8,263 nt of DNA from an uncultured Muribaculaceae bacterium (GCA_910584735.1 CAJUBM010000123.1:1-8263), one strand, 5' to 3'; counted from the first letter of the stretch, positions 1-6,230 are shown. The notes: generated by a model from the sequence alone, not told the origin. Made by a program: numbers and translations.

Positions 1-70
1 TACACGCTTTCCAGAAGTAGCGTAGCCTCTCCAAGTAACTGTTAATAAGGGACTTATTTCAGTGTTCTAT

Positions 71-92
71 CTTGCGCAAGTGATGCGCAAGT
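71..92. repeat. Palindrome plus direct repeat, candidate operator
   Basis: CTTGCGCAAG (71-80) is a perfect 10-base palindrome. Its right part, GCGCAAGT (74-81), is repeated exactly at 85-92, an 11-base step that places both copies on the same helix face. The pair lies just downstream of the expected start of the leftward promoter at 105-135, where a bound protein would block transcription. Binding by the neighbouring XRE protein is an inference. Confidence 0.4.
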
Positions 93-104
93 TGTTTTAC
101 AACG

Positions 105-135
105 CAAAGATACGAAATTTTTCTCAATACTCAAT
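105..135 (-). promoter_or_regulatory. Leftward Bacteroidota-type promoter for a gene beyond the left edge
   Basis: On the minus strand TATCTTTG (112 to 105) matches the TAnnTTTG -7 box. ATTG (135 to 132) lies 19 bases upstream and matches the -33 TTTG box in three of four bases. Transcription would start near position 98 and run left. No CAT triplet (minus-strand ATG) is visible in positions 1-60, so the coding start is probably outside the window. The promoter lies in the gap after the repressor gene, so it may also be reached by read-through from that gene. Confidence 0.5.
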
Positions 136-153
136 AAGAAATCTTCTTGTTTC

Positions 154-660
154 TTACTTTTTTTCCTCATACTCAATACCATTGCGGAGAAGCAACTCTT
201 TGAGTCGGAAAATTTCAAACTGCAATTCGTACTTTTCTTTCATATACTTGTCGCGTTCACTTCGGACTGCATCAAGTTCGGCGCATACTTTGTCATATCG
301 TTTGCGCCACTCCGAGGACTCGCTTGTTTCTGCGTTTCTCGCACCGTCGGACTCCGAAGTACATTTTTCTACTATATCCAATAGCTTTTTCAATACCTCG
401 GGGTTGTTGATGTCTATTTGCGAGAACTTGTTGTGGCTTCCAATACTTCGGTCGGGCAAAGTATCTTCATCAACCTCATATTGCGAGAGGTCGGTATTCG
501 GAAATACCGCCTGTAAATCTTGCACCCTATCGTCAGGGAAAGGATTGCGCCATTTTTCAACGCTTGAAAGAAAACCTTGCGACAATTTCAACTTGTCTGC
601 GAGCTCTTTCTGCGTGATGTTGTGGTCACTCCGCAATTTTTGAAAGTCATATCTTGCCAT
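154..660 (-). CDS. XRE-family repressor-like transcriptional regulator with C-terminal coiled coil
   Basis: This 168-aa protein begins with a Cro/CI-type helix-turn-helix (about residues 4-60). Residues 14-38 contain the ITQKELADKLKLSQGFLSSVEK pattern, in which helix 2 (QKELADKL) and recognition helix 3 (SQGFLSSVEK) are easily recognised. A polar linker (about 61-115) leads to a heptad-rich, highly charged segment (about 117-160) that should form a dimerising coiled coil. Proteins of this build usually act as element repressors binding operators in the adjacent control region. Here the gene is transcribed leftward, opposite to the replication operon, from a near-consensus promoter at 778-809, leaving a 5' leader of about 110 bases. 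No peptidase domain is present, so SOS-type self-cleavage like LexA or lambda CI is unlikely. The start at 660 gives a complete HTH and is the natural choice. The role as master repressor of the element is inferred from position and fold. Confidence 0.85.
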   Translation of the reverse strand: MARYDFQKLRSDHNITQKELADKLKLSQGFLSSVEKWRNPFPDDRVQDLQAVFPNTDLSQYEVDEDTLPDRSIGSHNKFSQIDINNPEVLKKLLDIVEKCTSESDGARNAETSESSEWRKRYDKVCAELDAVRSERDKYMKEKYELQFEIFRLKELLLRNGIEYEEKK

Positions 661-674
661 AACTTTAAGATGTT

Positions 675-712
675 TTAGTAATTTTCACGCAATATAATTA
701 CTAATATTGCGT
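675..712. repeat. Nested inverted repeats, probable operators
   Basis: Two perfect 9-base inverted repeats interlock. TTAGTAATT (675-683) pairs with AATTACTAA (696-704), and ACGCAATAT (687-695) pairs with ATATTGCGT (704-712). A third AATTACTAA stands at 845-853, just ahead of the first operon gene. The repeats overlap the -33 zone of the rightward promoter and lie between the two transcription units. This is the layout expected for binding sites of the XRE repressor, although which protein binds cannot be read from the sequence. Confidence 0.55.
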
Positions 713-729
713 AATATTTAGTACATTTG
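698..729 (+). promoter_or_regulatory. Candidate rightward promoter of the replication operon
   Basis: TACATTTG (722-729) matches the -7 consensus TAnnTTTG. The -33 position is poor: TTAC at 698-701, with a 20-base spacer, matches two of four bases. The weak -33 box lies inside the inverted repeats that probably form operators, as expected for a regulated promoter. It would give a 5' leader of roughly 135 bases ahead of the gene at 873. A TACCTTTA at 739-746 is a possible alternative -7 box. Confidence 0.4.
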
Positions 730-777
730 CAACTAAACTACCTTTACATCGTTTAGCCAATAACTAAATCCGATATG

Positions 778-809
778 CAAAGGTAACAATTATTGCCTAT
801 TATTACAAA
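778..809 (-). promoter_or_regulatory. Near-consensus leftward promoter of the XRE repressor gene
   Basis: On the minus strand TTTG (809 to 806) is followed after exactly 20 bases by TACCTTTG (785 to 778), a full match to the Bacteroidota -33/-7 consensus. The start point should fall near 771. It faces the weaker rightward promoter at 698-729, so the two transcripts would overlap head-on by a few tens of bases. Confidence 0.75.
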
Positions 810-844
810 TATATTGGTGCAATAATTTTCTTCTTGAATGTTAA

Positions 845-853
845 AATTACTAA
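845..853 (+). promoter_or_regulatory. Third copy of the AATTACTAA motif
   Basis: This exact copy of the 9-base half-site found at 696-704 (and inverted at 675-683) lies 20 bases before the first start codon of the rightward operon. It may be an additional operator half-site acting on elongation or on the leader. The local sequence is very AT-rich, so chance is not excluded. Confidence 0.35.
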
Positions 854-872
854 ACTTTCAAAATAATACAAT

Positions 873-1115
873 ATGACTCTTAAAGAACTCTACCAACAAG
901 CCAAAGAGCAACCAAGCCCGGCGCAGGTGTTCATAGCAGAGATTGCAGAAGCAACCTGCCGTGAACTATCAACCGTGCGTCAATGGCTTTCGGGTGTTCA
1001 GGTACCGAATGCCAAAGCAAAAGAACGTATTTCTGCAATCCTTAATGTACCTGTCGATGAACTATTTCCGGCAGACGAGGTCGGAAACGTACCCTCTAAC
1101 GAAGAACCGACATGA
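873..1115 (+). CDS. Small helix-turn-helix DNA-binding protein (80 aa)
   Basis: The first gene of the rightward operon encodes 80 residues. Residues 18-66 look like a compact lambda-repressor-like HTH: AEIAEATCRELSTVRQWLSG holds helix 2, the turn and helix 3, and the segment NAKAKERISAILNVPVDELF matches the closing helices seen in XRE proteins. The C-terminal tail (about 67-80) is acidic and probably disordered. The start codon follows an A/T-rich leader, as is usual in this phylum. The stop overlaps the next start as ATGA (1112-1115), so the two genes are probably translationally coupled. It could be an activator or Cro-like antirepressor partner of the divergent repressor, or an accessory replication protein. 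The sequence does not decide between these. Confidence 0.75.
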   Translation: MTLKELYQQAKEQPSPAQVFIAEIAEATCRELSTVRQWLSGVQVPNAKAKERISAILNVPVDELFPADEVGNVPSNEEPT

Positions 1116-1318
1116 CAGCAAAGGAGCCTCTGGTAGTCCTTACTGCCAAATATTCAATCAAGGAAACGTGCGAGCTGCTGCAAATTCACCGCGACTCGCT
1201 ATATAAGTACACCCATAACACCTGCGAGATTAAATGCGGTTGGCATCGACGCGGTGGCAGAGCCGTTAAGTATTATCTCGGCAGCGAAATACTCAAATTC
1301 TGGAACAAGCAAATCTGA
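1112..1318 (+). CDS. MerR/excisionase-like winged-helix DNA-binding protein (68 aa)
   Basis: This 68-aa protein is nearly all one domain. YSIKETCELLQIHRDSLYKY (about 14-33) reads as the HTH of the HTH_17/excisionase group, and the following basic segment with GRAVKYYLGSEILKFW (about 49-64) fits the wing and closing helix typical of MerR-like small proteins. The Arg/His-rich stretch at about 45-50 (W-H-R-R-G-G-R) is suited to DNA contact. It starts by ATGA overlap with the preceding gene, and the next gene starts two bases after its stop. Family members act as recombination directionality factors or as DNA-bending regulators. With no integrase in view and a primase downstream, excisionase and replication-accessory roles are both open. 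Confidence 0.7.
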   Translation: MTAKEPLVVLTAKYSIKETCELLQIHRDSLYKYTHNTCEIKCGWHRRGGRAVKYYLGSEILKFWNKQI

Positions 1319-1320
1319 AT

Positions 1321-1572
1321 ATGAATACCAACAACGATATAAAGCATCGGGAGGCAGGGCAGCTCAATGCCTTTCTCGACACCCTCACCTACTGGGAGAG
1401 GGTCGAGTTCGTAACCGCCGTTATACGCCGCTTCAAGGTGAAACGGCAAACCTTCTTCAACTGGAAATGTATGGCCTGCCGCATACCTGCGGAGGCCAAA
1501 GAGATAATAGAGAGCGAGGCCGGGCACACTATTTTTGTGCCGGACGAGCCGGAAATGTGTGCCGCCCGATGA
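1321..1572 (+). CDS. Small HTH-like protein (83 aa), unknown role
   Basis: This 83-aa protein starts two bases after the preceding stop. Residues about 27-66 look like a Cro-like HTH: VEFVTAVIRRFKVKRQTFFN gives a helix, a turn and a likely recognition helix with basic and aromatic residues (K-R-Q-T-F-F-N-W-K), and IPAEAKEIIESEAG would be a closing helix. Two cysteines (C50, C53) sit just after the recognition helix, but the spacing gives no clear metal site. The stop overlaps the next start as ATGA (1569-1572). A DNA-binding role is inferred from the fold pattern. I do not recognise a named family. Confidence 0.65.
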   Translation: MNTNNDIKHREAGQLNAFLDTLTYWERVEFVTAVIRRFKVKRQTFFNWKCMACRIPAEAKEIIESEAGHTIFVPDEPEMCAAR

Positions 1573-1772
1573 TTGAAACAAGACCTACCTGTGACCCCGA
1601 GGGTGTATTTTCGGTTAAGAGAACTTGTGCCGAACTTGGCGTGTGTCACAAGACTTTACGAAAACTGCGCTCCCTCGGCCTGATTGAACCTGTCAATCCC
1701 GGCAACCGGGCGCGCCTCAAATACACCGGCAGGGCGATAATCGACTGCTGGGATAAAGCGAGCAGATTATGA
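1569..1772 (+). CDS. MerR/excisionase-like helix-turn-helix protein (67 aa)
   Basis: The start chosen is the ATG at 1569, which overlaps the previous stop as ATGA. The reading frame stays open upstream as far as an ATG at 1254, but that part lies inside two other genes. From 1569 the product is 67 aa. Residues about 14-44 (FSVKRTCAELGVCHKTLRKL, then RSLGLIEPV) match the HTH_17/excisionase pattern, with a typical turn at G25, followed by a wing and final helix (GNRARLKYTGRAIIDCWDK). It ends in another ATGA overlap (1769-1772) with the primase-helicase, implying coupled synthesis. It resembles the 68-aa protein at 1112 in build but is clearly divergent. A role in guiding the helicase to the origin, or in excision, is inference only. 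Confidence 0.65.
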   Translation: MIETRPTCDPEGVFSVKRTCAELGVCHKTLRKLRSLGLIEPVNPGNRARLKYTGRAIIDCWDKASRL

Positions 1773-4700
1773 TTAGCGAAACTACCGTACAACGTGTGAG
1801 GGAGCTTGACATCGCAGATGTTGTCAAGCCTTACACGGAACTCCGGCGCCACGGCTCGGAGTTTTTCGGGCTGTGCCCGTTCCATTCCGAAAGAACAGCC
1901 TCTTTCTCCGTATCTCCGGCAAAGAACCTTTGCTACTGCCACAGCTGCCGCAAGGGCGGCGACGGCATACAGTTCACAATGGAGAAAGAGGGGCTGGACT
2001 TCTACGGGGCGGTCGAGTTTTTGGCCCGTAGCCACAACATCACCATAGAATACACCAGGACGGAGCAGAACGAGGAACAGCTGCAAGCCGCCAAAAAGCG
2101 TGAGGCTCTTTTTGCGGTGTTGTCGGCGGCGCATCAATTCTTCACCTCACAGCTCCGTCTGCAAATGGACGACGAGGCGAGAGCGGCCAGGAATTATACT
2201 TACAGCAGGTGGAACGAGGAATTTTGCGACACCTCCGGCATAGGCTATGCCCCGAAGGACAGCCGCGCATTTATCGACTACTGCAAAAGCAGAGCCTTGC
2301 CCGAGGATCTGCTTTTCCAGTCGGGGCTGCTGCGGCGCTCGGAGGACGGCAGAGCCTATGCGATGTTCCGCGAGCGAGTGATGATACCCATACGCGACCG
2401 CATCGGGCGTGTCGTGGCGTTCACCGGGCGGTACTTCGGCAAGAGCAAGAAGACCGCCAAGTATATGAACTCCATTAACTCGGACATCTTCACTAAGAGC
2501 GATACCGTGTTCGGACTCGACAGGGCGAGCCGTTGCCGCGAGGCCGGGCTGTTCAACATCGTGGAGGGTGCGCCCGACGTGCTGCGCTTGCAGTCGGTCG
2601 GGATATTGAACACCGTAGCCACCCTCGGAACGGCGTGGAGCGACAGGCAGTTCGAGCAACTGAAAAAGCATACCCGGTCGCTATGCTTTATCCCGGACTC
2701 CGACCCTCCGAAAGAGGGTGAGCCTTACGGCCCCGGCTTCGTCGCCGTAATGGATAACGGCAAACGTGCCGTGCAGCTCGGCTTCGATGTCACGGTAAGG
2801 CAGCTCCCTGCCGACTTCCGCGACGTGTATGTGCCGCTGTTCGATTTTGAAATCGAAGCCCTCGAAGCCGACGGCATAAGCGACTGTGAGCGGCGGAGGA
2901 AGATAGCCACCGTCGGCAAACAGGACGCCGACAGCTATATCCTCTCCAAAGAGATCTATTCCTCGATTGAGGAAAAGCCCTTTGTCGTGTGGCTCGCGGA
3001 GAAACGCTTCGCCACCGCCGACTCCCTCGTGGAGCAGCGCAAGTGCGTGGCCGAGATAGCGGAGCTTCTGCGACACGTCAAAGATGCGCTCGTACTCGAT
3101 ACCTGCATCGAGCAGCTTGCAAAGATGCACGGCAAGGTGAAGCTGTGGCGCGACGCGCTGACCCGTTCCAAAGGGGAGGCGCGGCAGAAAGCCGCTGCAT
3201 CGCCGAAGAATGAACGGGAGCGCGACATCGAGCTTCTGCGCCAGTACAACCTCACCATACGCGACAACTGCTATTTCACTTTCGACGGCGACGACGAGCC
3301 GACCCGGCTCTCCAATTTCATACTCGAACCGCTTTACCATATTCAGGACGAAAGGAACGGCACCCGTATTTTCCAGATGAAGAACAAATTCGGGCAGTCG
3401 CGCATTATCGAGCTGACCGAGGCCGAGCTGTGCTCGCTCTCGACCTTTCAGCAACGTGTAGGCTCGCTCGGCAACTTCGTGTGGCGAGCCAAGATAGACA
3501 AGCTCAACAACGTAAAGGAATACACCTATGCCAAGACCGACTCCGCCGAGCGTATCCGCAAGCTGGGCTGGGATAATGCCGGGGAGTTTTTCGCCTTTGG
3601 CAACGGCATACTGCTCGACGGCCACTTCCGCAGTGTCGACGACCTCGGCATCATACGCGACTGCAACGGCCATACATACTATATTCCGGCCACATCAAAG
3701 ATGTACCGCAACAATCCCGAGATATACCAGTTCGAGCGGCTTATGGTGCACGAGAACGCATCGGGCGTGAGGCTCGCAGACTTCGCCTCAAAACTTGCCG
3801 ACGTGTTCGGCGACAACGCACGGGTGGCCTTATGCTACCTTTTCTCTTGCCTGTTCCGTGACATCATATTCCGGCGCACACGCCATTTCCCAATTCTAAA
3901 CCTTTTCGGCGAGAAAGGCACGGGCAAGACAACGCTCGCCACCTGCCTCCAATCTTTCTTCGTCCACGGCATCGACCCTCCTAACCTCGGCGTTACCTCA
4001 ATTCCGGCGATGAACGACCGCGTTTCGCAAGCGGTGAACACCCTCGTTGTATTCGATGAATACAAGAACGACCTTGATGTGCGCAAGATAGCTTACCTCA
4101 AAGGTGTGTGGGGTGGCGGCGGTCAGACCAAGAAGAACACCAACACCGACGGAATGGCGGCGCAGACCATAGTATCGACCGGCCTTGCGCTGTGCGGCCA
4201 GGACAAGCCCACACAGGATATGGCGCTCTTTACGCGACTGATATTCCTTGCTTTCACCAAAACATCGTTCACACAGGAGGAACGCAAGAAATACGAGGAA
4301 CTTGTCGCACTCTGCAATATGGGGCTGACACACCTTGCCGTCGAAATTCTCTCGCAGCGTCCGCTGTTCGAGAAGAATTTCCCACAGGCATACTCGCTCA
4401 CCAAAAGCGAGCTTGCTGCCCGTGTCAAGGACGAGCAGCTGCACGACCGCATCTTCGGCAACTGGGTGATACCGCTCGCCACTTTCCGGGCCCTTGAAAC
4501 AGCCGTCGAGCTGCCTTTCAGCTACGCCGACCTGTTCGACTGCGCTATCGACGGTATGCGCAACCAAAATGAATATGCCAAGGAGTCGTCGGAGGTCGCC
4601 AATTTCTGGAACGACCTGCAAGGCTTGCAGACTTCGGGCCGGTGCGTCGAGAAAGCGCATTACCGCATCAAGTATCAACAGCGCTTCCGCGCTATCTCTA

Positions 4701-5152
4701 TGGACGAGGATATGATCTTCGCCGAGGCGAAGCCAATCCTTTATCTCAACGCCCCGGCGGTGTCGGCTCTTTTCAGCGGCGGACGTGGAGCGAACCTTAC
4801 GGCCAACCGCTCCAACTGGTCCACCACTTTATCCTATCTCAAATCGCACCCGGCGTTCCTGGGCCTCAAACAAGACCGCTTCGTGCTGCTCACTCCGCAG
4901 GGAACGCCCGACTACACTTTCGAGTCGGTCAACGGCCAGCAGGTGCGCAAGCAGAAAGTCAACCGCCCGAAAGCGCTGTGCTTCGATTATTCGATACTTA
5001 AACAGGAGTTCGGCCTGACTCTCGAAACCGAGGTGATGACCGAAACGGAGGAAATCGACGAGGACGCAGCCGCTGTGGCTGTTGTTGCTCCGGCTCCGCC
5101 GAAGCCTCAATCGCTTTTCAGCTCCACCGGCGATGAAGATGCTCCATTTTGA
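1769..5152 (+). CDS. Primase-helicase fusion: CHC2 zinc finger, TOPRIM primase core, AAA+/SF3-like ATPase
   Basis: This 1127-aa protein probably primes and unwinds DNA for replication of the element. Residues 1-95 form a DnaG-type zinc-binding domain with ligands C36, H39, C57 and C60 at DnaG spacing. Residues about 195-350 match the DnaG core: FRERVMIPIRD, KYMNS, VEGAPD with E266 and D270, and PDSD with D310 and D312 as TOPRIM metal ligands, followed by LPADFRD (D349, D352). Residues about 400-500 are helical and charged, and about 500-660 may be a DUF927-like linker domain. The ATPase has a Walker A GEKGTGKTT (714-722), a Walker B VVFDEY (D763, E764), a sensor-like T/S near 802-804 and an arginine-finger candidate R823 in LFTRL. 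A Pro-rich linker (1106-1114) leads to an acidic GDEDAPF end resembling the SSB tip. The start overlaps the previous stop (ATGA) and a terminator follows. Bacteroidales phages, satellites and conjugative elements all carry similar fusions, so this does not settle the element type. Confidence 0.92.
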   Translation: MISETTVQRVRELDIADVVKPYTELRRHGSEFFGLCPFHSERTASFSVSPAKNLCYCHSCRKGGDGIQFTMEKEGLDFYGAVEFLARSHNITIEYTRTEQNEEQLQAAKKREALFAVLSAAHQFFTSQLRLQMDDEARAARNYTYSRWNEEFCDTSGIGYAPKDSRAFIDYCKSRALPEDLLFQSGLLRRSEDGRAYAMFRERVMIPIRDRIGRVVAFTGRYFGKSKKTAKYMNSINSDIFTKSDTVFGLDRASRCREAGLFNIVEGAPDVLRLQSVGILNTVATLGTAWSDRQFEQLKKHTRSLCFIPDSDPPKEGEPYGPGFVAVMDNGKRAVQLGFDVTVRQLPADFRDVYVPLFDFEIEALEADGISDCERRRKIATVGKQDADSYILSKEIYSSIEEKPFVVWLAEKRFATADSLVEQRKCVAEIAELLRHVKDALVLDTCIEQLAKMHGKVKLWRDALTRSKGEARQKAAASPKNERERDIELLRQYNLTIRDNCYFTFDGDDEPTRLSNFILEPLYHIQDERNGTRIFQMKNKFGQSRIIELTEAELCSLSTFQQRVGSLGNFVWRAKIDKLNNVKEYTYAKTDSAERIRKLGWDNAGEFFAFGNGILLDGHFRSVDDLGIIRDCNGHTYYIPATSKMYRNNPEIYQFERLMVHENASGVRLADFASKLADVFGDNARVALCYLFSCLFRDIIFRRTRHFPILNLFGEKGTGKTTLATCLQSFFVHGIDPPNLGVTSIPAMNDRVSQAVNTLVVFDEYKNDLDVRKIAYLKGVWGGGGQTKKNTNTDGMAAQTIVSTGLALCGQDKPTQDMALFTRLIFLAFTKTSFTQEERKKYEELVALCNMGLTHLAVEILSQRPLFEKNFPQAYSLTKSELAARVKDEQLHDRIFGNWVIPLATFRALETAVELPFSYADLFDCAIDGMRNQNEYAKESSEVANFWNDLQGLQTSGRCVEKAHYRIKYQQRFRAISMDEDMIFAEAKPILYLNAPAVSALFSGGRGANLTANRSNWSTTLSYLKSHPAFLGLKQDRFVLLTPQGTPDYTFESVNGQQVRKQKVNRPKALCFDYSILKQEFGLTLETEVMTETEEIDEDAAAVAVVAPAPPKPQSLFSSTGDEDAPF

Positions 5153-5179
5153 TGCGGCGGCAACATTATCCCGGCTTAT

Positions 5180-5213
5180 AAAGGTCAACAACGATGTTGG
5201 CCTTTAATTTTTT
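5180..5213 (+). terminator. Rho-independent terminator after the primase-helicase operon
   Basis: AAAGGTCAACA (5180-5190) pairs with TGTTGGCCTTT (5195-5205) over 11 base pairs, including one G-U pair, around the loop ACGA. AA and then six Ts (5208-5213) follow. It lies 27 bases after the stop codon. The left arm contains one copy of the GTCAAC motif repeated further downstream. Confidence 0.85.
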
Positions 5214-5219
5214 CTCCTT

Positions 5220-5239
5220 TTTTGCAGTTGACTGCAAAA
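5220..5239. repeat. Interrupted palindrome containing GTTGAC
   Basis: TTTTGCAGT (5220-5228) and ACTGCAAAA (5231-5239) are perfect inverted arms around a 2-base centre (TG). The centre forms GTTGAC, the same hexamer repeated through the following 160 bases. The site could bind a dimeric protein at the edge of the presumed origin. Confidence 0.5.
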
Positions 5240-5510
5240 GGCGGCGTTCACGGATTGACAGCGTTGACGGCATAGCACTCCTTGTTAATCAACGTCTTAA
5301 TCCATAACCGCACGGTTGACAATCGTTGACAACGGTAGCCATTTCCGAAAATTCGCAGATTTTCATAGCCAACGGTTGACACTTCCTTGCCACTTATATT
5401 CATTACTCTTTTTTATTTCAAAAAGAGATAAGTATTTGTATATAAGCGGCCTTTACAGCCTGTTTCCTTGCGGCTCGCCGCTGTGTCAACAGTGTCAACG
5501 CTGTCACCCC
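5220..5510. other. Candidate replication origin: opposed GTTGAC repeats around an AT-rich segment
   Basis: No gene is credible between 5153 and 5696. GTTGAC occurs at 5227, 5263, 5315, 5325 and 5375, with a near copy ATTGAC at 5254, all on the plus strand. The copies at 5315 and 5325 are 10 bases apart, and several have a CG just before them. An AT-rich segment follows (about 5392-5446) with a hairpin CTCTTTTT/AAAAAGAG (5406-5413 with 5420-5427). Beyond it the motif appears inverted as GTCAAC at 5485 and 5494, 9 bases apart. Iterons in opposite orientation around an AT-rich unwinding zone, right after a primase-helicase gene, resemble the origins of Staphylococcus pathogenicity islands. That match in layout is the basis for the call. 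Function is inferred. Confidence 0.55.
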
Positions 5511-5578
5511 CGGGGGGATATGCCCTCTCCATTTCCATTTGTTGCCCTTACAGGCCGAATGGCTCGCCATGGCTCGCC
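5472..5578 (+). repeat. GGCTCGCC repeats and a CCCCCGGGGG palindrome
   Basis: GGCTCGCC occurs at 5472-5479, 5561-5568 and 5571-5578, the last two as a tandem 10-base repeat. Between them CCCCCGGGGG (5507-5516) is a 10-base palindrome immediately after the inverted GTCAAC copies. They form the right part of the gene-free region. Their role is unknown, and they could belong to the presumed origin or be a remnant of another element. Confidence 0.4.
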
Positions 5579-5640
5579 TCCTAAGTACCGCTTTATCACT
5601 CCAAATCCCTGATTGTCACTCTTTAAGCAAGCGTCAAATC

Positions 5641-5672
5641 GTTGTCTACTTGCTTGAATTTGAGTAACTTTG
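5641..5672 (+). promoter_or_regulatory. Promoter of the 156-aa gene with an overlapping inverted repeat
   Basis: GTTG (5641-5644), a 20-base spacer and TAACTTTG (5665-5672) make a strong Bacteroidota-type promoter. The start point should be near 5680, only about 17 bases before the start codon at 5697. An inverted repeat AAGCAAG (5625-5631) with CTTGCTT (5649-5655) spans the -33 region and may be an operator. Confidence 0.7.
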
Positions 5673-5696
5673 CATATATAAATACGCCATTTCTCT

Positions 5697-6167
5697 ATGC
5701 TCCTTTACATCGAACTCGAAGACTATCTCGCGCAATGGTTCCGTCACGAACAGGGCGGCACCGACCCGGTACGGCTTACCCGTGGGTCGATTGAGTCGGG
5801 GCTGCTCGAACAATTCTTGCAGACACCGCCGCCGGACTATGTGCCGGACTTCGGGGGCGACGGCAAGCTCGCTATCGAGCTGCCGAATTTCCGCAACAAG
5901 GACACACGGAGCTATTACTACCTGCCCCCGAAAGCGCGTGATGCCCTCGTCGCTTGCATACGCAACCGCTTCGACATTTCGATGTGGCAGTCGCTCCACC
6001 GTTTCGCATCGGTGTTCCAAAGGCAGGATCACCTCATTTATGCCTTTATGGAGAAGCACGGCATTGAGCTGACCGAGAAGAACTGGAACGCCATTGCCAA
6101 ACGCTACCAACGCAAGCGCGACATATACCGGCGCATCGACCGACGCAAGAAAAGTTCACAAAAATAA
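5697..6167 (+). CDS. Conserved-looking protein of unknown function (156 aa)
   Basis: I do not recognise a named family. The 156-aa protein has a hydrophobic/aromatic N-terminal segment (LLYIELEDYLAQWFRHEQGG, 2-21) reading as strand then helix, and a Pro-rich middle (about 42-52). An LPNFRNKD segment (62-69) leads to a mostly helical second half. Residues about 76-146 (LPPKARDALVACIRNRFDIS, then WQSLHRFA and NWNAIAKRYQRKRDIYRRID) are basic and rich in aromatic residues, with a strongly basic tail RRIDRRKKSSQK, suggesting nucleic-acid binding. There is no signal peptide or membrane segment. It has its own promoter at 5641-5672 and lies directly after the candidate origin, so a replication or regulatory role is possible. 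Codon use resembles that of its neighbours. The start at 5697 is supported by the promoter distance. Confidence 0.75.
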   Translation: MLLYIELEDYLAQWFRHEQGGTDPVRLTRGSIESGLLEQFLQTPPPDYVPDFGGDGKLAIELPNFRNKDTRSYYYLPPKARDALVACIRNRFDISMWQSLHRFASVFQRQDHLIYAFMEKHGIELTEKNWNAIAKRYQRKRDIYRRIDRRKKSSQK

Positions 6168-6178
6168 TCCCGATTTCA

Positions 6179-6215
6179 GGGGCATAAAAACGGAAGTGTC
6201 CGTTTTGTCCGCCCC
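6179..6215 (+). other. Two-tier hairpin in the gap between the 156-aa and 144-aa genes
   Basis: GGGGC (6179-6183) pairs with GCCCC (6211-6215). Inside it AAAACGGA (6187-6194) pairs with TCCGTTTT (6199-6206) around the loop AGTG. Internal loops of 3 and 4 bases separate the stems. No T-run follows, so it is not a standard terminator. It might stabilise or punctuate the transcript, limit translation of the next gene, or be a protein-binding DNA site. Confidence 0.5.
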
Positions 6216-6230
6216 ACAGCATAATTCAGT

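Noticed and set aside
62..643. 193-aa open frame on the plus strand
   Set aside because: It lies antisense to the XRE repressor gene, is rich in Ser, Phe and Leu with no domain pattern, and the minus-strand protein has a clear HTH.
1254..1568. Upstream extension of the 67-aa gene to a start at 1254
   Set aside because: It would run through the ends of the 68-aa and 83-aa genes in another frame. The ATG at 1569 forms the same ATGA overlap as its neighbours and begins just before the recognisable domain.
2681..3673. 330-aa open frame on the minus strand
   Set aside because: It is a shadow of the primase-helicase gene caused by its GC-rich codon pattern, with low-complexity Val/Ala/Glu composition and no motif.
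5316..5612. 98-aa open frame across the gene-free region
   Set aside because: It crosses the repeats and the AT-rich core, shows no domain or good composition, and has no promoter-start arrangement. An origin fits the repeats better.
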